A DNA stretch of 64,000 nucleotides. Source: CAZYBU01 sp964645775. Lineage in GTDB: Bacteria; Spirochaetota; UBA4802; UBA5550. The translations under genes were made by a program, and so were the position numbers. The notes beneath the pieces are model-generated. The model saw only the letters and a program-made list of their open reading frames with translations. It was not told the origin of the DNA and searched no databases. The stretch spans positions 1 to 64,000 of the forward strand of contig CAZYBU010000013.1 in NCBI GenBank assembly GCA_964645775.1, in the 5' to 3' direction. How positions within the stretch are numbered: position 1 is the stretch's first letter; every line of letters starts with the position of its first letter. Of the stretch, positions 17,182 through 25,171 are shown one piece after another.

Positions 17182-17818
17182 ACAGGGTAAAGAACCTATC
17201 CTGAGCGGTAAGAATCGAAAGATTCTCGCTGAGCCAGTAAACATGAACAATCCCATTACCATCCAGATACTCGGTATCTGCTCGGCGCTGGCTGTTACCA
17301 CCCAGCTGGTGCCCTCCCTGGTCATGGGACTGGCCGTTATCATCGTCATGGTGGTCTCGAGCCTGGTAATCTCTCTATTACGACGGTATATCCCCGGCAA
17401 AGTCCGGATCATCGTCGAGATGACGGTTGTTGCTTCCATGGTCATTCTTGTGGATCAGGTACTAAAGGCCGTGGCTTACGATATCTCGAAACAACTTTCC
17501 ATTTTCGTGGGGCTCATAATCACTAACTGTATCGTCCTGGGGCGCCTAGAGGCCTTTGCTCTGGACAACAAGCCCTGGCCTTCGGTCCTGGATGCCCTGG
17601 GTAACGGCCTTGGATACGCCCTGATTATCGTTCTGGTCGGTTTTTTTCGTGAGCTTTTGGGCTCTGGTTCCCTTCTCGGTATTCAGTTAATCCCCCAGGC
17701 GGCCTATGGCGCCGGTTACCTGGATAACGGTCTCATGGTCCTGGCTCCCGGCGCCTTTATTATCCTTGGGATTATGATCTGGGTTCAGCGGACTATTACC
17801 CGGTACAGGGAAGAGTAG
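17174..17818 (+). CDS. nqrD: Na+-NQR subunit D
   Basis: 214 residues, six membrane helices, one of the two inverted-topology membrane subunits that together bind an intramembrane Fe centre. The conserved cysteine-containing segment GLIITNCIVLGRLEAFAL lies near residue 115. Overlaps nqrC by 8 nt and is 9 nt from nqrE, with the ribosome site AGGAGG between them. Confidence 0.93.
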   Translation: MSEQGKEPILSGKNRKILAEPVNMNNPITIQILGICSALAVTTQLVPSLVMGLAVIIVMVVSSLVISLLRRYIPGKVRIIVEMTVVASMVILVDQVLKAVAYDISKQLSIFVGLIITNCIVLGRLEAFALDNKPWPSVLDALGNGLGYALIIVLVGFFRELLGSGSLLGIQLIPQAAYGAGYLDNGLMVLAPGAFIILGIMIWVQRTITRYREE

Positions 17819-17827
17819 GAGGAAGGA

Positions 17828-18439
17828 ATGGAACTGTTAAGCCTTGGAATAAAATCGGTATTTATAAACAACATCCTCCTGGCCTACTTCCTGGGGATGT
17901 GTTCCTTTCTGGCCCTTTCGAAGAACATGTCCACCTCAGTTGGCCTGGGATTTGCCGTCATCTTTGTTCTTACCATCACAGCTCCGGTCAACTGGATTCT
18001 GCACGAGTACCTGTTGCGAAAAGGGGGTCTGGCCTGGATACACCCGAATTACGCCGGTATAGATCTGAGTTTCATGAATTACATCTTTTTTATCGCGGTC
18101 ATAGCCGCTATGGTTCAGCTCGTTGAGATGATCGTGGGACGGGTATCAGAGTCTCTTTATTCCGCCCTGGGGATATTTCTTCCCCTGATTACTGTTAACT
18201 GTTCCATACTCGGTGTCTCCCTTTTTATGGTAGAGAGAAAATACACACTTCCCGAAACCACGGTATTCGGTTTTGCGTCGGGTGTGGGATGGTTCCTGGC
18301 CATCGTACTAATGGCGGCTATACGGAAAAAGATCCGGTATTCAAATGTCGTGCCGGCTCTCCGAGGGCTTGGTATAACCATGATAACCACCGGCCTTCTG
18401 GCCATGGCTTTCATGATTTTTTCCGGTATAAAGATATAA
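17828..18439 (+). CDS. nqrE: Na+-NQR subunit E
   Basis: 203 residues, six helices, the partner of NqrD. The N-terminal SVFINNILLAYFLGMCSFLALSKN region (about 10-33, with Cys26) and the second Cys segment LPLITVNCSILGVSLF near 115 are the conserved Fe ligand-bearing parts. Intact length. It shares ancestry with RnfA, but the neighbouring NqrA, NqrB and NqrF identify this as Nqr. Confidence 0.93.
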   Translation: MELLSLGIKSVFINNILLAYFLGMCSFLALSKNMSTSVGLGFAVIFVLTITAPVNWILHEYLLRKGGLAWIHPNYAGIDLSFMNYIFFIAVIAAMVQLVEMIVGRVSESLYSALGIFLPLITVNCSILGVSLFMVERKYTLPETTVFGFASGVGWFLAIVLMAAIRKKIRYSNVVPALRGLGITMITTGLLAMAFMIFSGIKI

Positions 18440-18454
18440 CAGGAAGCGGATACG

Positions 18455-19696
18455 ATGATTACTGTACTGAGTACCATTCTTATCTTTATCGCGGTAATTA
18501 TACTTTTAACTGTGATGATTATCACCGCGGAGAAGAAACTCGTCAACACCGGGGACGTTAAAATCGTCATTAATGAAGACGAGGCTGAACCCCTGGAGAC
18601 TTCGGCCGGAGGAACGCTTCTGGACACCCTGAAATCGAACGGGATTCTTCTCCCATCCGCATGCGGCGGACAGGGGACCTGCGGGGTCTGCCGATGCAAG
18701 GTTCATGAGGGAGGGGGTGATATCCTCGCTACGGAGAAGAACCATATCAGCCGGAGGGAAGCACGGCAAGGGGAACGCCTTTCCTGCCAGGTTAAGGTTA
18801 AGCAGGACATGCGCATTGAGGTTCCGGACGAGGTCTTCAAGATAGATGAATGGGAGTGCGAGGTAGTAAAGAACGTCTTTGTCGCTACCTACATCAAGGA
18901 ATTCGTGGTGAAACTTCCGGCCGGGGAGAACCTGGATTTCAAACCAGGCGGGTATATCCAGATAAAAATACCCCGCTACGAAATCGGTTTTCGGAGGGAC
19001 ATCGAAGTTCCGAAGGAATACAGGAACGAATGGGAAGAGTTTGGACTCTTCGACCTTCACCATAAGAATACCATGGAGATAGAGAAAGCCTACTCTATGG
19101 CCAACCACCCGGCCGAGGGAAATATTGTGATGCTGAACGTCCGTATCGCCGCACCCCCGTGGGACCGGAAAAAGAACGCTTTCCAGAAAGTGCCTCCAGG
19201 CGTGGCATCTACCTGGATTTTCAGTTTGAAACCCGGGGATAAGGTAAACATCTCGGGACCTTACGGTGAGTTCTTTATTCAGGATACGGACCGTGAGATG
19301 GTATATATCGGCGGAGGCGCCGGTATGGCCCCCCTCCGATCGCATATCTTTCATCTTTTTCAAACCCTGAAGACGGGTCGCAGGGTCAGCTACTGGTACG
19401 GCGCACGATCGAAACGTGAGATTTTCTATGAAAAAGAGTTTCGAGCAATCGAAAAGAAGTTCAGGAATTTTTCCTTTCACATAGCTCTGTCCGACCCCCT
19501 TCCGGAAGATAAATGGAAGGGACCGGTCGGTTTCATTCACCAGGTTGTATACGATGAGTATCTAAAGCACCATCCTGAACCGGAAGATATTGAATACTAT
19601 CTCTGTGGCCCGGGGGTGATGACGGACGCAGTGGACGAGATGCTCTACAACCTGGGTGTCGAACCGGAGATGATCAGGTACGACAAGTTCAGCTGA
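18455..19696 (+). CDS. nqrF: Na+-NQR subunit F, NADH-oxidising flavoprotein
   Basis: 413 residues. An N-terminal helix (4-24) anchors a 2Fe-2S ferredoxin domain with Cys70, Cys76, Cys79 and Cys111 ([18 protein letters not shown]). An FAD domain follows (KAYSMANHP, with Lys where RAYS is commoner), then an NADH-binding domain ([14 protein letters not shown] near 287, [13 protein letters not shown] near 379). It takes electrons from NADH and starts the chain to the NqrC and NqrB flavins and quinone. Last gene of the operon; a new promoter follows at 19710. Confidence 0.95.
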   Translation: MITVLSTILIFIAVIILLTVMIITAEKKLVNTGDVKIVINEDEAEPLETSAGGTLLDTLKSNGILLPSACGGQGTCGVCRCKVHEGGGDILATEKNHISRREARQGERLSCQVKVKQDMRIEVPDEVFKIDEWECEVVKNVFVATYIKEFVVKLPAGENLDFKPGGYIQIKIPRYEIGFRRDIEVPKEYRNEWEEFGLFDLHHKNTMEIEKAYSMANHPAEGNIVMLNVRIAAPPWDRKKNAFQKVPPGVASTWIFSLKPGDKVNISGPYGEFFIQDTDREMVYIGGGAGMAPLRSHIFHLFQTLKTGRRVSYWYGARSKREIFYEKEFRAIEKKFRNFSFHIALSDPLPEDKWKGPVGFIHQVVYDEYLKHHPEPEDIEYYLCGPGVMTDAVDEMLYNLGVEPEMIRYDKFS

Positions 19697-19709
19697 TCTC
19701 TCTTTTTTC

Positions 19710-19737
19710 TTGACTTTTATCATTCCGGCTGTATGCT
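19710..19737 (+). promoter_or_regulatory. Probable promoter downstream of nqrF
   Basis: TTGACT (19710-19715) and TATGCT (19732-19737) with 16-bp spacing, 47 nt ahead of the lipoprotein start codon. A T-rich stretch before it has no clear hairpin to terminate nqr transcription. Confidence 0.5.
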
Positions 19738-19783
19738 CATAACCTATACTGTTCCTTATGGGAATAAACATGAGGGAGGAGCC

Positions 19784-20068
19784 ATGAAAGTGATTCGCCT
19801 TGTTCTTATCGGACTGCTGGCCTTCGGTCTTACCCTGTCCTGCGCGAAGGAAGAGAAAAAGATGTCTCTGGAAGAATACTCGAAAATCGAAGCCGAGATA
19901 AATCTTCCGGACCCGGACCTTGATCCGGAACTGGTTAAGGAAGTCGTGAACAAGCACGGCTACACGGTCGAGGAATACAGGAAATTTTCGGAAAGGGTTC
20001 AAAAGGACCCGAAGCTCAGGGAAGAGCTGGGCGAAATCCGCCTCCGGGAACAGAAAAAGGATATGTGA
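19784..20068 (+). CDS. Small lipoprotein of unknown function
   Basis: 94 residues from ATG 19784, preceded by GGGAGGAG. It has a signal peptide with lipobox LTLSC (Cys at about residue 19), so it should be lipidated and surface or periplasm facing. The mature part is highly charged and helical (SLEEYSKIEAEINLPDPDLDPELVKEV, then HGYTVEEYRKFSERVQKDP). The pattern recalls small spirochaetal lipoproteins, but I do not recognise a family. A membrane protein gene follows after 7 nt, probably in the same operon. Confidence 0.75.
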   Translation: MKVIRLVLIGLLAFGLTLSCAKEEKKMSLEEYSKIEAEINLPDPDLDPELVKEVVNKHGYTVEEYRKFSERVQKDPKLREELGEIRLREQKKDM

Positions 20069-20075
20069 AACCGTA

Positions 20076-21191
20076 ATGGATCTTAACTGTTCCCACTGTG
20101 GTCAGAAGTATCATATCCCCGAGTACCGCCTGGATGACAGGCGGGTATATTTCCACTGCGAGAAATGCGGCAGCAAGGTAGTCGTTGATCGAAGGGATGA
20201 CCCCTGGAGACGTTACCGCGGGTTTTCTCGTGAAAAGGAGACGGCCCCTCAGCTCCTGGAAGGTTTTTTCTTTTCCTTTAACCTTCGTAACTGGCTTATA
20301 TCCTTCATTCTCTTGTCCATTCTCATTCTTTTTAACGGGCTCTTCGCGGTCATAGGCTATCAGAACGCGAACTATTTCATGGCCCGCCCTGTCCTTTCCG
20401 GGGTAATTATCTTTTTCCTGTTTATTATTTCGGCCTACGCATGGGACATGGGAATGTACCTGATATCCAGGAACACCTGGTCGATGATCCGGGAAGGTGA
20501 GATTGAGAAGTTTTCCATGGCAGGAGATGAGATACGTCATGACTTCGGGGTCATGGCCCTCCTTTCCCCCCTGATGATAACCATTGCCCTGCTGCTGGTT
20601 CTCCCCATCCTGCCCCTGAGAGAGCACGGCATTATCTACACCGGCATACTTAACCCGGTCCTGGTATTCTTCTCTCTCGTGGTCCTGGGGGTTCTTTATC
20701 TTAAAATTTTTCTCTGGGCCTTTCTTGCTGGCCGCAGTCGGAGTTTTCGCTTCACTCTGGTCTCCTTCCTGAGGTTTTTGAGAGTTGAGAACATCAATGT
20801 GCCCGTCTACCTGGTGTTGATTCAGGCCCTGATGTTCGCGGCCATGATTATTGGAGGCCTTATTCTATTGGCGGGTTTTTCCTTCATAATGGTTGCTCTG
20901 GCCGGTTCCACCCTTTCGGCCGGGATGCAGAACCCGGGTATGTTCGTAAACTCTCTCTTCACAGGTTATCCGGCCTTCGGGGCTTCCGTTTTTATTATCA
21001 CAGCAGGGATCATTTCACTGGGGCTTTTTGCCTGGTTTGTTAACCTGAGGCAGGTTTTCGGAGTCTCCGCCATGTATATCATGGAGAACAATCCGGGACA
21101 TTCCGTTCACCGGGGACTTCTTGTTATCGTGCTGGTGATTCTAATGGGGGTTCTGTCTGGACTCAGTTCCCTGGTTCAGCTGGTACTGTAA
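20076..21191 (+). CDS. Zinc-ribbon multispanning membrane protein
   Basis: 371 residues. The first 40 form an MJ0042-type zinc ribbon (CSHCGQKYHIPEYRL, then HCEKCGSKVVV), followed by about eight membrane helices from residue 70 to 370. MJ0042 ribbons are common at the N-terminus of bacterial membrane proteins of unknown function, particularly in delta-proteobacteria and spirochaetes. No catalytic motif is visible. It is 7 nt from the upstream lipoprotein gene and may work with it at the envelope. Confidence 0.75.
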   Translation: MDLNCSHCGQKYHIPEYRLDDRRVYFHCEKCGSKVVVDRRDDPWRRYRGFSREKETAPQLLEGFFFSFNLRNWLISFILLSILILFNGLFAVIGYQNANYFMARPVLSGVIIFFLFIISAYAWDMGMYLISRNTWSMIREGEIEKFSMAGDEIRHDFGVMALLSPLMITIALLLVLPILPLREHGIIYTGILNPVLVFFSLVVLGVLYLKIFLWAFLAGRSRSFRFTLVSFLRFLRVENINVPVYLVLIQALMFAAMIIGGLILLAGFSFIMVALAGSTLSAGMQNPGMFVNSLFTGYPAFGASVFIITAGIISLGLFAWFVNLRQVFGVSAMYIMENNPGHSVHRGLLVIVLVILMGVLSGLSSLVQLVL

Positions 21192-21193
21192 AA

Positions 21194-21286
21194 TCACCTT
21201 CGTTCAATGCCGATCAGGCTCATGTCATCGAGCATTCTCGATACGTTGATATGGTCTGTCATGTCTTGCAGGATACCATATGCCAT
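21194..21286 (-). pseudogene. C-terminal remnant of a SpoIIE/PP2C phosphatase
   Basis: On the minus strand 30 codons read MAYGILQDMTDHINVSRM and then LDDMSLIGIERR before TGA. This matches the end of SpoIIE-type PP2C phosphatases (a helix, then DDxTLIxIxRR, where DD binds metal). A stop lies immediately upstream and nothing related precedes it. It appears to be the tail of a deleted phosphatase gene. The rest of 21192-21444 shows nothing else recognisable. Confidence 0.5.
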
Positions 21287-21444
21287 TTAATAAACAGGTT
21301 TTTGTCGGAGCATTTCAGTATCGTTTCTTCTCCGGGTTCTGATACATGGCATAATTCGTTCTTAGATATTCAGATCATAATAGTAACAATCATGCGAAGA
21401 TGAGGAGACTAACAGGTTCCGGTGTTTTTTATTGCGAGGAGTTG

Positions 21445-22272
21445 TTACAGTTTTAATATTTTTTTTATGTTACCGGCCTCAATCAATTCGCGTTCCCATG
21501 GTTCCAGAGTCTCCAGCCCTGGAAGGTAACGATTGACGCCCAGCAGGGGATAGTCCGTTCCGAAGAGGACCTTTTGCGGCCCCACAATGTCCGAAACGGT
21601 TCTGTATATCGTGTCATAATAGAGAAAGGGAGTTGCCGCCGTGTCATAGTACCAGTTGTCAGAGGAGCGGCCGATTTCCGGCATCAGTTCGTAAAAAGGG
21701 AGACCGCCTCCCCAGTGGGCAAGGATAAAGGTCGTTCCGGGATGATTCATGAGAAGGGACACAAGCCGGTTTAAATCGGAGTCGTACTTTCCGGAATAGG
21801 AATGACCCACCGGTTCCGAGACATGGATGTTGACGGGCAGATTGTTCTGACATGCAAGGTGGCAGAGGTGGTCCAGCCATTCTTCTTCAAGACGACCGAA
21901 ACCGGTATGGTAAAAGGCGACTTCCCCTATGCCGTAAAGGCCCTGTGTAATGATCTCTGTTACACGAGATTCAATGTCGATCCCGGGAGAAAGAGGGACG
22001 CATCCGAAGGGATAGATGTTTGTGTCTCCCGCCACCAGGGTAGCCATGTAGTCATTCTGGCGGCGGGCCATGTCAGGAGTCGTCCAGGGGAAGGATAGGG
22101 CCACGGCACCAAAGATACCTTCGGAATCGATCCAGGTGGCCAGCTCCCTTCCATCAACTATCCTGGATGAAGAATCCTGGTACAGGAGACGAAACTGCGG
22201 ATCTTCCAGGGCGTCTCTCCTGTCCAGGACTAATTCCGGGGGAAAGCAGTGGGTATGGGCGTCGATGATCAT
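21445..22272 (-). CDS. Amidohydrolase (amidohydrolase 2 family)
   Basis: 275 residues, a TIM-barrel metal-dependent hydrolase or decarboxylase of the amidohydrolase-2 (ACMSD-related) family. Motifs: DAHTHCF (4-10) for the first metal site, IHVSEPVGH near 145, LAHWGGGLPFYE near 180 and FGTDYPLLG near 234 for the catalytic Asp. The substrate is not evident. The gene begins 2 nt after the stop of the MTA phosphorylase gene, so it is probably cotranscribed with it; a role in adenosyl or methylthio metabolite turnover is possible but only inferred. Confidence 0.8.
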   Translation of the reverse strand: MIIDAHTHCFPPELVLDRRDALEDPQFRLLYQDSSSRIVDGRELATWIDSEGIFGAVALSFPWTTPDMARRQNDYMATLVAGDTNIYPFGCVPLSPGIDIESRVTEIITQGLYGIGEVAFYHTGFGRLEEEWLDHLCHLACQNNLPVNIHVSEPVGHSYSGKYDSDLNRLVSLLMNHPGTTFILAHWGGGLPFYELMPEIGRSSDNWYYDTAATPFLYYDTIYRTVSDIVGPQKVLFGTDYPLLGVNRYLPGLETLEPWERELIEAGNIKKILKL

Positions 22273-22274
22273 GG

Positions 22275-23132
22275 TCAGAAGTAATCGGGAAGGATGGCCT
22301 TGAGGCTCTTCCTGGTTTCCGGGTCCATGGCATCGGGCGCCGTCATCACGGCGTGGCGTGTTGAATCACCGCAGCTGCAGCTTCTCTCTCCCGCAGATTC
22401 AGTCAGGATGGCCTCGATGAGGGAACGGGCATTAATCGTGTTTGCCTTCATGGTCTGGACAACCATGTCCACCGTGACATGGGCCTCGTCCTCTTTCCAG
22501 CAGTCATAGTCGGTGCTCATGCAGATAACGGAATAGCATATCTCAGCTTCCCTCGCAAGCTTGGCCTCGGGCAGAGTGCTCATGTTTATGACCCCGGCTC
22601 CCCAGGATCGGTACAGATGGCTCTCCGCGCGTGTCGAGAAGGCGGGACCTTCCATACAAATAAGTGTCTCATTTTCATGGAGCTTTATCCCCTGTTTTTC
22701 TGCGTGGGGCCGCACCGTATCATGGAGGCGGGAGCAGAAAGGGTCCGCGAAAGCGATATGGCCGACGATGCCATCCCCGAAAAATGTTGAGGCCCGCTGA
22801 CGGGTTCGGTCTATGACCTGGTCGGGGATGACGAAATCCCCGGGAGCGATCTCTTCCTTAAGGCTTCCCACGGCGGAGAATGCGAATATCTCCCGGACGC
22901 CCAGCATCTTCAGGGCTGCAATATTTGCCCGGTTGTTAACCTGGGAGGGAAGGTGTCTGTGTCCCTTCCCGTGGCGGGGCAGAAAAGCGGTCTCATGGCC
23001 GTTTATTTCAGCTATGGTAATCCTGTCGGAAGGAGCTCCCCAGGGGGTCTCTATCACTTTCTCTTCAATTACGGTTGCTCCTTCGATATCGTAGAGTCCT
23101 GAACCTCCGATAACGGCACGTGTAATGTTCAT
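22275..23132 (-). CDS. mtnP: S-methyl-5'-thioadenosine phosphorylase
   Basis: 285 residues of the purine nucleoside phosphorylase family, subgroup MTAP: cleaves methylthioadenosine, a by-product of polyamine synthesis and SAM use, to adenine and methylthioribose 1-phosphate. Motifs: IGGSGLYDIEG (8-18), LPRHGKGHRHLPSQVNNRAN (51-70), AFSAVGSL near 84, CMEGPAFSTRAES near 159 and INMSTLPEAKLAREAEICY near 184. STLPE where human MTAP has T(M/T)xPE supports MTA or the related MTI preference; substrate choice cannot be settled by eye. A C-terminal CSCGD motif is typical of the bacterial/archaeal form. Confidence 0.9.
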   Translation of the reverse strand: MNITRAVIGGSGLYDIEGATVIEEKVIETPWGAPSDRITIAEINGHETAFLPRHGKGHRHLPSQVNNRANIAALKMLGVREIFAFSAVGSLKEEIAPGDFVIPDQVIDRTRQRASTFFGDGIVGHIAFADPFCSRLHDTVRPHAEKQGIKLHENETLICMEGPAFSTRAESHLYRSWGAGVINMSTLPEAKLAREAEICYSVICMSTDYDCWKEDEAHVTVDMVVQTMKANTINARSLIEAILTESAGERSCSCGDSTRHAVMTAPDAMDPETRKSLKAILPDYF

Positions 23133-23184
23133 TCTAAGACCTCGTATGAATTTTTGTAAAAGGCTCCCTGCGGGAACAGAAGAA

Positions 23185-24591
23185 TCAAGTATAAATTTTT
23201 CCCGGATTGAGGATCCCCAGCGGGTCGAAAGCCTTTTTTAGACGGCGGTGGAGATCTATCTCAGCCTCTGAAAGGGCCAGGTGAAGGTATTCTCTCCGTA
23301 TGGCACCGATACCATGCTCTCCGGACAGGGTTCCCCCTTCAGACAGGGCGGTTCGATAGATTAGCTCCTTTACCTGTGGAATCAGCTTCTGCCAGTTTGC
23401 CTCAGAACGATTGTCCCTGAGAATGTCAACGTGGACGTTGCCGTCACCGGCGTGGCCGAACATAACGGAACGGACATCCATGAGATCGAGTTCCTTTTTC
23501 AGGCCTGTAATGAAGGCCGCGATACGTGACCTGGGTACCACGCTGTCCTCTGCGAAAAAGACCGGGCTTTCCGCTTCAATGGCTTCCCGGATAGAACGGC
23601 GGGCCTTCCATAGGGCTTCCCTCTGGGGACCGGAAGGAGCCGCAACGACTCTGTCCGGGTTGATTCCTGAAAGGGTGTGCAGAGCATCGAGCTGGCGGTC
23701 GATCTCAGCGCCGCTGAATCCGTCAAGGCGCAAAAGTAGATGAGCTTCGGCGTCCGGGAAGGGGATGTTGCCTCCCCGATGTTTTGCTACAAGGTTGATG
23801 GCGTCACGTTCCATGAATTCAAGGACCGCCGGGACTATGCGGGCGGAGAGAATCTCCTGTACGGCGTTCATGGCCGATTTCAGGTCCAGGAATGGTATCA
23901 GAAGGTCCATGGTCTCCGTCGGGTTCGGGATGAGCCTGACGATGAGGCGAGTTATGACGGCAAGTGTCCCCTCTGATCCAAGGAGTATTCCGGTCAGGTT
24001 GTACCCCGTGGCGTTTTTGACGTACTTTCCGCCTGTTTCAATGATCGAACCGTCGGGGAGCACACACTCCAAGCCCAGAAGATAGTCACCCGTGGTTCCG
24101 TATTTCACGGCATGGGGCCCGCCGGCGTTTTCTGCCACGTTACCGCCCATAGAACAGCTGTCCAGGCTGGCCGGGTCGGGTGGATAGAGCAATCCCTCCT
24201 CCTTAGCCGCATTTTGAAGCATGGCGGTGATAACTCCAGGTTCAACGATGGCCACGCTGTTTTCCCGGTCTATCTCGATGATGCGATTCATCTTTTCCAG
24301 CGAAAGCACGATACCACCTGAAAGGGGAACAGCCCCTCCGGTAACCCCGGTTCCCGCTCCCCGCGGTGTGACCGGAACCCGGTAACTGTGACACAGAGAG
24401 AGGACCGCGCTAACTTCTTCCGTGGATGTCGCACGGATTACAAGCAGGGCACTACCCTCGATACCGGACGTGTGATCCTTCTGATAGGGGGCGAGTATGT
24501 CCGAGTCAGAGATGATGGCGGAGGAAGGGAGCCTCTCGTAAAGCTCCTTCAGAAAACCTTCCGGCAGGTGATGGTCATGGTTGTTTTCCAT
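23185..24591 (-). CDS. FAD-linked oxidase, GlcD / D-lactate dehydrogenase type
   Basis: 468 residues from ATG 24591. A longer frame upstream (to 24714) adds 41 residues that look non-family. The N-terminal PCMH-type FAD domain has the loop VTPRGAGTGVTGGAVPL near 95, EPGV near 140, and GGNVAENAGGPHAVKYG near 173. The C-terminal FAD-oxidase domain has FGHAGDGNVHVDI and LSGEHGIGAIRREYL near 440. Such enzymes oxidise glycolate, D-lactate or 2-hydroxyglutarate. No glcE/glcF or Fe-S partner is adjacent, so the electron acceptor is unclear (an electron-transfer flavoprotein is possible). Confidence 0.85.
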   Translation of the reverse strand: MENNHDHHLPEGFLKELYERLPSSAIISDSDILAPYQKDHTSGIEGSALLVIRATSTEEVSAVLSLCHSYRVPVTPRGAGTGVTGGAVPLSGGIVLSLEKMNRIIEIDRENSVAIVEPGVITAMLQNAAKEEGLLYPPDPASLDSCSMGGNVAENAGGPHAVKYGTTGDYLLGLECVLPDGSIIETGGKYVKNATGYNLTGILLGSEGTLAVITRLIVRLIPNPTETMDLLIPFLDLKSAMNAVQEILSARIVPAVLEFMERDAINLVAKHRGGNIPFPDAEAHLLLRLDGFSGAEIDRQLDALHTLSGINPDRVVAAPSGPQREALWKARRSIREAIEAESPVFFAEDSVVPRSRIAAFITGLKKELDLMDVRSVMFGHAGDGNVHVDILRDNRSEANWQKLIPQVKELIYRTALSEGGTLSGEHGIGAIRREYLHLALSEAEIDLHRRLKKAFDPLGILNPGKIYT

Positions 24592-24631
24592 AGGATCATT
24601 GATGGTGTGGATGCGCGGGTGATGCAAGTAC

Positions 24632-25108
24632 TTAACGCAAACGTTCCGGTTTAAGGCTGATTTGAAGAATGCCTTCTGAAAGGAGAATGTTCTCCAGGCC
24701 TGTTTTCCATCCATGAGAGAAACGCTGGAAAAAGCTGTCCGGGCGGATTATCAGGGCTCGCTGATCGGGAAGAGTTTCCAGCCCGGGGTATCCTTCCAGG
24801 TTTGCAAGGAGACGTGAAATCAGCCGGTTCTTAAAAGGGGACGCTGCCTTTGCAAGTATTGTTCCGGCAGGATTGCTGCTTTGAATGAATATATTGCGGA
24901 TATCTACGCGTAGCCGGTCCCCATGAAGTAGAAGTACAAGATATCCTGAAAGTTCCATGGGGAAGGGCATTTTTCTGAGAAATGGATAACCGGCCGGAAA
25001 ACGAAGAGTACATTCAAGAGATTCAGGTTTGCATCGTATAGTGATTCCCGCATCCGGGAGGAAATTTTCAACAATGGCTTCCAGGTCCCTGTTCGTGAAT
25101 TCAATCAT
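24632..25108 (-). CDS. Conserved hypothetical protein
   Basis: About 158 residues from the second of two adjacent ATGs (MIEFTNRDLEAIVENFLPDAGI...); an in-frame upstream extension to 25153 is possible. No family recognised. It is a soluble alpha/beta protein without signal peptide; residues 30-75 suggest several strands (LECTLRF, LSGYLVLLLHGDRLRVDI) and the end is strand-like (GILQISLKPE). The pattern 'variable hydrophobic beta strands then a helix' is reminiscent of lipid-binding LolA/START-like or SRPBCC folds, but this is weak. It sits between the PP2C-TPR gene (18-64 nt) and the oxidase gene on the same strand. Confidence 0.6.
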   Translation of the reverse strand: MIEFTNRDLEAIVENFLPDAGITIRCKPESLECTLRFPAGYPFLRKMPFPMELSGYLVLLLHGDRLRVDIRNIFIQSSNPAGTILAKAASPFKNRLISRLLANLEGYPGLETLPDQRALIIRPDSFFQRFSHGWKTGLENILLSEGILQISLKPERLR

Positions 25109-25171
25109 CATGGGTCTGAGGATTACCATCCGAATTATTTTGGAGAGAATCAAGAGTGGAGTCCGATGTTT

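Noticed and set aside
18506..19540. A 344-codon open frame on the minus strand opposite nqrF
   Set aside because: It is antisense to the strongly conserved nqrF, and its translation has no recognisable motif; it arises from the GC-rich codon usage of nqrF.
13946..19696. Rnf complex instead of Nqr
   Set aside because: NqrA lacks the RnfC 4Fe-4S motifs, RnfB is absent, and NqrF has the 2Fe-2S/FAD/NADH layout that Rnf lacks.
24592..24714. 41-residue N-terminal extension of the GlcD-type oxidase
   Set aside because: The extension does not resemble the family and runs into the upstream gene; ATG 24591 gives the usual length.
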